Origin: Onishia taeanensis
GTDB lineage: Bacteria > Pseudomonadota > Gammaproteobacteria > Pseudomonadales > Halomonadaceae
DNA: 64,000 nucleotides
Direction: 5' to 3'
Assembly (NCBI RefSeq): GCF_900100755.1
Contig: NZ_FNCI01000003.1
Span: forward strand, 62,001 to 126,000
Position numbers and translations under genes: made by a program. How positions within the stretch are numbered: the first letter of the stretch is position 1; every line of letters starts with the position of its first letter. A model generated the notes under the pieces. It ran no database searches. It had not been told where the DNA came from and saw only the letters and a list, made by a program, of their open reading frames with translations. Positions 61,528 through 64,000 of the stretch are shown here, piece after piece.

Positions 61528-62502
61528 ATGACCGTTAAGATTTTCGACACCCCCGAGGTTCAAGACTTTCTGACAACCGTCGCCGGCTTCGACCAGGACG
61601 GCGGCAACGAGCGTACCAAGCAGATCATGCATCGGCTGCTTTCCGACTTGTACCGCCTGATCGATGACTTCGATGTCAGCGAGGAGGAGTACTGGTCCGC
61701 CGTCAACCTGCTCAACGCCTTGGGCAGTCAGACACAGTTCGGCTTGCTGTCGCCGGGTCTGGGCTTCGACCACTATCTGGACATGCGACAGGACGCGATC
61801 GATGCCGAGGCCAAGCGCAGCGGCGGCACGCCGCGGACCATCGAGGGGCCGCTCTATGTGGCAGGCGCGCCGCAGGCCGAGGGCTTCGCGCGGATGGACG
61901 ATGGCCAGGATACGGATGGCGAGACCATGTGGCTGACCGGTCAAGTACGTGATGTCGAGGGTAACCCGGTGGCTGGCGCCAAGGTCGAGATATGGCACGC
62001 CAACTCCAAGGGCGGCTACTCCTTCTTCGACCAGACGCAGAGCGAATACAATCTGCGCCGCACCATCCTTACCGACAGCGAGGGTCGTTACACGGCTCGC
62101 AGCATCATCCCCTCCGGTTACGGCGTGCCGGTAGGTGCTCCCACCGATGTGGTGCTGAAGGCTCTGGGCCGGCATGGCGAGCGTCCAGCGCATATCCATT
62201 ACTTCGTCTCCGCACCGGGGCATCAGCACCTGACGACCCAGATCAACCTGGCCGGCGACCCCTACACCTTCGACGACTTCGCCTTTGCTACCCGCGAGGA
62301 ACTGGTGGTTCCTGCCCGCCGCAGCGAAGACGCAGCCGAGATTGCCAGCCGCCAGCTGGACGGTCCCTTCGCTGAAGTGGTGTTCGACGTCGAACTGGCC
62401 AAGACCGACGCCCCCGAGCTTCAGGTTCGCCACAAGCGTCCGCGGGCTATGGAAGACGAGCAGGACCAGGCGAGCCAACTGGCTGGTACCGCCAGGGTCT
62501 GA
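61528..62502 (+). CDS. catA: Catechol 1,2-dioxygenase
   Basis: A 324-residue intradiol dioxygenase. The non-haem Fe(III) ligands are visible: Tyr164 in GGYSFFD, Tyr198 in PSGYGVP, and His222 and His224 in RPAHIHYF. The N-terminal helical linker domain (residues 1-105) forms the dimer interface and GPLYVAGAP follows. It opens catechol to cis,cis-muconate, feeding CatB. It is 68 bases after catC in the same direction. Confidence 0.96.
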   Translation: MTVKIFDTPEVQDFLTTVAGFDQDGGNERTKQIMHRLLSDLYRLIDDFDVSEEEYWSAVNLLNALGSQTQFGLLSPGLGFDHYLDMRQDAIDAEAKRSGGTPRTIEGPLYVAGAPQAEGFARMDDGQDTDGETMWLTGQVRDVEGNPVAGAKVEIWHANSKGGYSFFDQTQSEYNLRRTILTDSEGRYTARSIIPSGYGVPVGAPTDVVLKALGRHGERPAHIHYFVSAPGHQHLTTQINLAGDPYTFDDFAFATREELVVPARRSEDAAEIASRQLDGPFAEVVFDVELAKTDAPELQVRHKRPRAMEDEQDQASQLAGTARV

Positions 62503-62630
62503 TCGCACAGATCGACACCTTTCCCTATCTGTATCCAACGTGTCCGTGTTGCCGGCTCTGCCGGGAGCACGGCCGGGCCCCTGCGCCCCAATAACGTCAA
62601 TAATATGATCGCCAAGCAAGGATCACCGTC

Positions 62631-64000
62631 ATGACTACCCAGCTTGATCTTCTCGAGCAACGCGTCCGCGGCGCCGTCGTCGACGACGCTGACAACGGCG
62701 TCTTTCGCTGCCACCGCAGCATGTTCACCGACCTGACCTTCTTCGACCTGGAGATGAAGCACATCTTCGAGGGTAATTGGTTGTTCTTGGCCCATGAGAG
62801 CCAGATTGCCGAGCCGGGTGACTACTTCACCGTGACCATGGGCCGCCAGCCGGTGGTGATCACCCGCGACAAGGCCGGTGAGCTGCATGGCCTGATCAAT
62901 GCGTGTGCTCACCGTGGCGCCACTCTTTGCCGGCGAAAGCGGGGCAACAAGGGCACCTTCACCTGCCCGTTCCATGGCTGGACCTTCAAGAACGACGGCA
63001 AGCTGCTCAAGGCCAAGAACGAGAAGAACGGCGCTTATCCGGAGGGGTTCAAGCAGGAGGGCTCGCATGACCTCAAGCACCTGCAGCGTTTCGAGAACTA
63101 CAAGGGCTTCCTGTTCGGCAGCCTGAGTGACGATGTGATGCCGCTGGAGGACTATCTCGGGGAAACCCGCAAGGTGATCGATAATATCGTCGACCAGGCG
63201 CCGGAAGGCCTCGAGATTCTGCGCGGAACCTCGTCGTACACCTACAACGGCAATTGGAAGCTGCAGGCCGAGAACGGTGCCGACGGTTACCACGTGAGTT
63301 CGGTGCACTGGAACTATGCTTCGACCATGGAGCGTCGCAACTACGATGCCGGCGGCACCAAGGCCGTGGACGCCGACGGTTGGTCGAAGAGCAAGGGCGG
63401 CTTCTACTCCTATGAAAACGGCCACATGATGCTGTGGACCCGGCTCATCAACCCCGAGGTACGACCGGTCTTCAATCGCAAGGATGAGATCGCGGCTGAG
63501 CTGGGTGAGGCCCGGGCCGACTCCATCGTCAATCAGACCCGCAATCTCTGTCTCTACCCCAACGTTTACCTGATGGATCAGTTCTCCACCCAGATCCGGG
63601 TGCTGCGTCCGCTTTCCGTGGACAAGACCGAGGTCACCATTTACTGCTTCGCGCCCAAGGGCGAGCCCGCGGAGAGCCGCCGGGTCCGCATTCGCCAGTA
63701 CGAAGACTTCTTCAACGTCTCGGGCATGGGCACGCCGGATGACCTCGAGGAGTTCCGCGCCTGCCAGGACGGCTATAACGGATCACTGGCCGAGTGGAGC
63801 GATCTTTCTCGCGGTGCCAAGCAATGGATCTCCGGGGCCGATGAGAACGCCCAAGCCATCGATATGAAGCCGCTGCTCAGCGGGGCCTCCCCGGAAGACG
63901 AGGGCCTCTATGTGCTGCATCACCAGCACTGGGTCGAGGAGATGCTGCGCGCTATCGACAAGGAACGCAGCCGGTTTATTCCGACAGCGCCCGCCGCCCA
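62631..64000 (+). CDS. benA: Benzoate 1,2-dioxygenase large subunit (3' end outside window)
   Basis: The first 456 codons are present and no stop is reached before the window ends, although family members are about 450-460 residues, so almost all is here. The Rieske [2Fe-2S] ligands are Cys92, His94, Cys112 and His115 (CAHRG..CPFHGW). The catalytic iron region is [16 protein letters not shown] near residue 215. It dihydroxylates benzoate to a cis-diol with BenB and BenC, expected just downstream. An AAGGATC precedes the ATG. It follows catA by 128 bases. Confidence 0.95.
   Translation, partial: MTTQLDLLEQRVRGAVVDDADNGVFRCHRSMFTDLTFFDLEMKHIFEGNWLFLAHESQIAEPGDYFTVTMGRQPVVITRDKAGELHGLINACAHRGATLCRRKRGNKGTFTCPFHGWTFKNDGKLLKAKNEKNGAYPEGFKQEGSHDLKHLQRFENYKGFLFGSLSDDVMPLEDYLGETRKVIDNIVDQAPEGLEILRGTSSYTYNGNWKLQAENGADGYHVSSVHWNYASTMERRNYDAGGTKAVDADGWSKSKGGFYSYENGHMMLWTRLINPEVRPVFNRKDEIAAELGEARADSIVNQTRNLCLYPNVYLMDQFSTQIRVLRPLSVDKTEVTIYCFAPKGEPAESRRVRIRQYEDFFNVSGMGTPDDLEEFRACQDGYNGSLAEWSDLSRGAKQWISGADENAQAIDMKPLLSGASPEDEGLYVLHHQHWVEEMLRAIDKERSRFIPTAPAA

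Noticed and set aside
61426-62619. 397-codon open frame on the minus strand opposite catA
   Set aside because: It mirrors a clear catechol dioxygenase with all iron ligands. Long antisense frames are common in GC-rich DNA, and the protein has no recognised motif.
62421-63425. 334-codon open frame on the minus strand opposite benA
   Set aside because: It overlaps the Rieske and catalytic regions of benA and has no ribosome binding site or family features.
1-64000. CRISPR array, insertion sequence or prophage
   Set aside because: No regularly spaced repeats, transposase, integrase or phage structural genes were seen on either strand.

Overview
The window looks like the chromosome of a halophilic gammaproteobacterium, most likely Halomonas or a close relative. 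By eye the flanking DNA is GC-rich. The gene order gloB-yafS-rnhA-dnaQ is typical of gammaproteobacteria. Several sodium- and proton-coupled transporters (NhaC, AGCS, NhaP2) and a joined cat-ben aromatic pathway fit Halomonadaceae. No rRNA, phage, transposase or CRISPR array was seen. One tRNA, tRNA-Ser(UGA), is present.

Positions 1-27400 form a surface-polysaccharide (capsule or O-antigen-like) locus. Its left part (1-7150) has a pyruvyltransferase-like protein cut by the window edge, a Gfo/Idh/MocA oxidoreductase, a PtmA-like SDR, a NodB-type deacetylase, a DUF4910 peptidase-fold protein and a PglK/MsbA-type ABC flippase. The middle (7250-12730) is visibly AT-richer and probably acquired. 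It holds a capsule-synthesis-like protein, an AsnB-type amidotransferase, a GT2 glycosyltransferase and a Wzy-like membrane protein. The right part (12885-18326) resembles the bacterial Pgl pathway: a PglA-like GT4, a PglC-like phosphoglycosyl transferase and a DegT (PglE-like) aminotransferase. Where PglD acetyltransferase would be expected there is instead a fold-type III PLP decarboxylase and an ATP-grasp ligase. TviB and a WbpM/PglF-type 4,6-dehydratase follow on the minus strand. After a 543-base AT-rich divergent spacer come a UDP-glucuronate epimerase, an O-antigen-ligase family protein, UDP-glucose dehydrogenase and a GT4. Together these genes could make UDP-HexNAcA, UDP-GlcA/GalA and a UDP-4-amino-dideoxy sugar, assemble a repeat unit on undecaprenyl phosphate, flip it and polymerise or ligate it.

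Positions 27500-55900 are housekeeping and transport genes. They include a DUF4399 protein, thiM-thiE under a TPP riboswitch, the yejABEF peptide ABC transporter, mltD, gloB, yafS-rnhA-dnaQ-nudC, an SCP2 protein, sohB, an ArsR regulator, prpE, nhaC, an AGCS symporter, yhhQ, ybfF, a DEDDh exonuclease/UvrC-like GIY-YIG fusion, an orphan NMT1/THI5-like binding protein, nhaP2 and tRNA-Ser.

Positions 56000-64000 carry a GAF-PAS-PAS-GGDEF-EAL protein and then the beta-ketoadipate entry genes. These are catR diverging from catB-catC-catA-benA, with a perfect ATAC-N7-GTAT BenM/CatM-type site at the catR start. The window ends inside benA.
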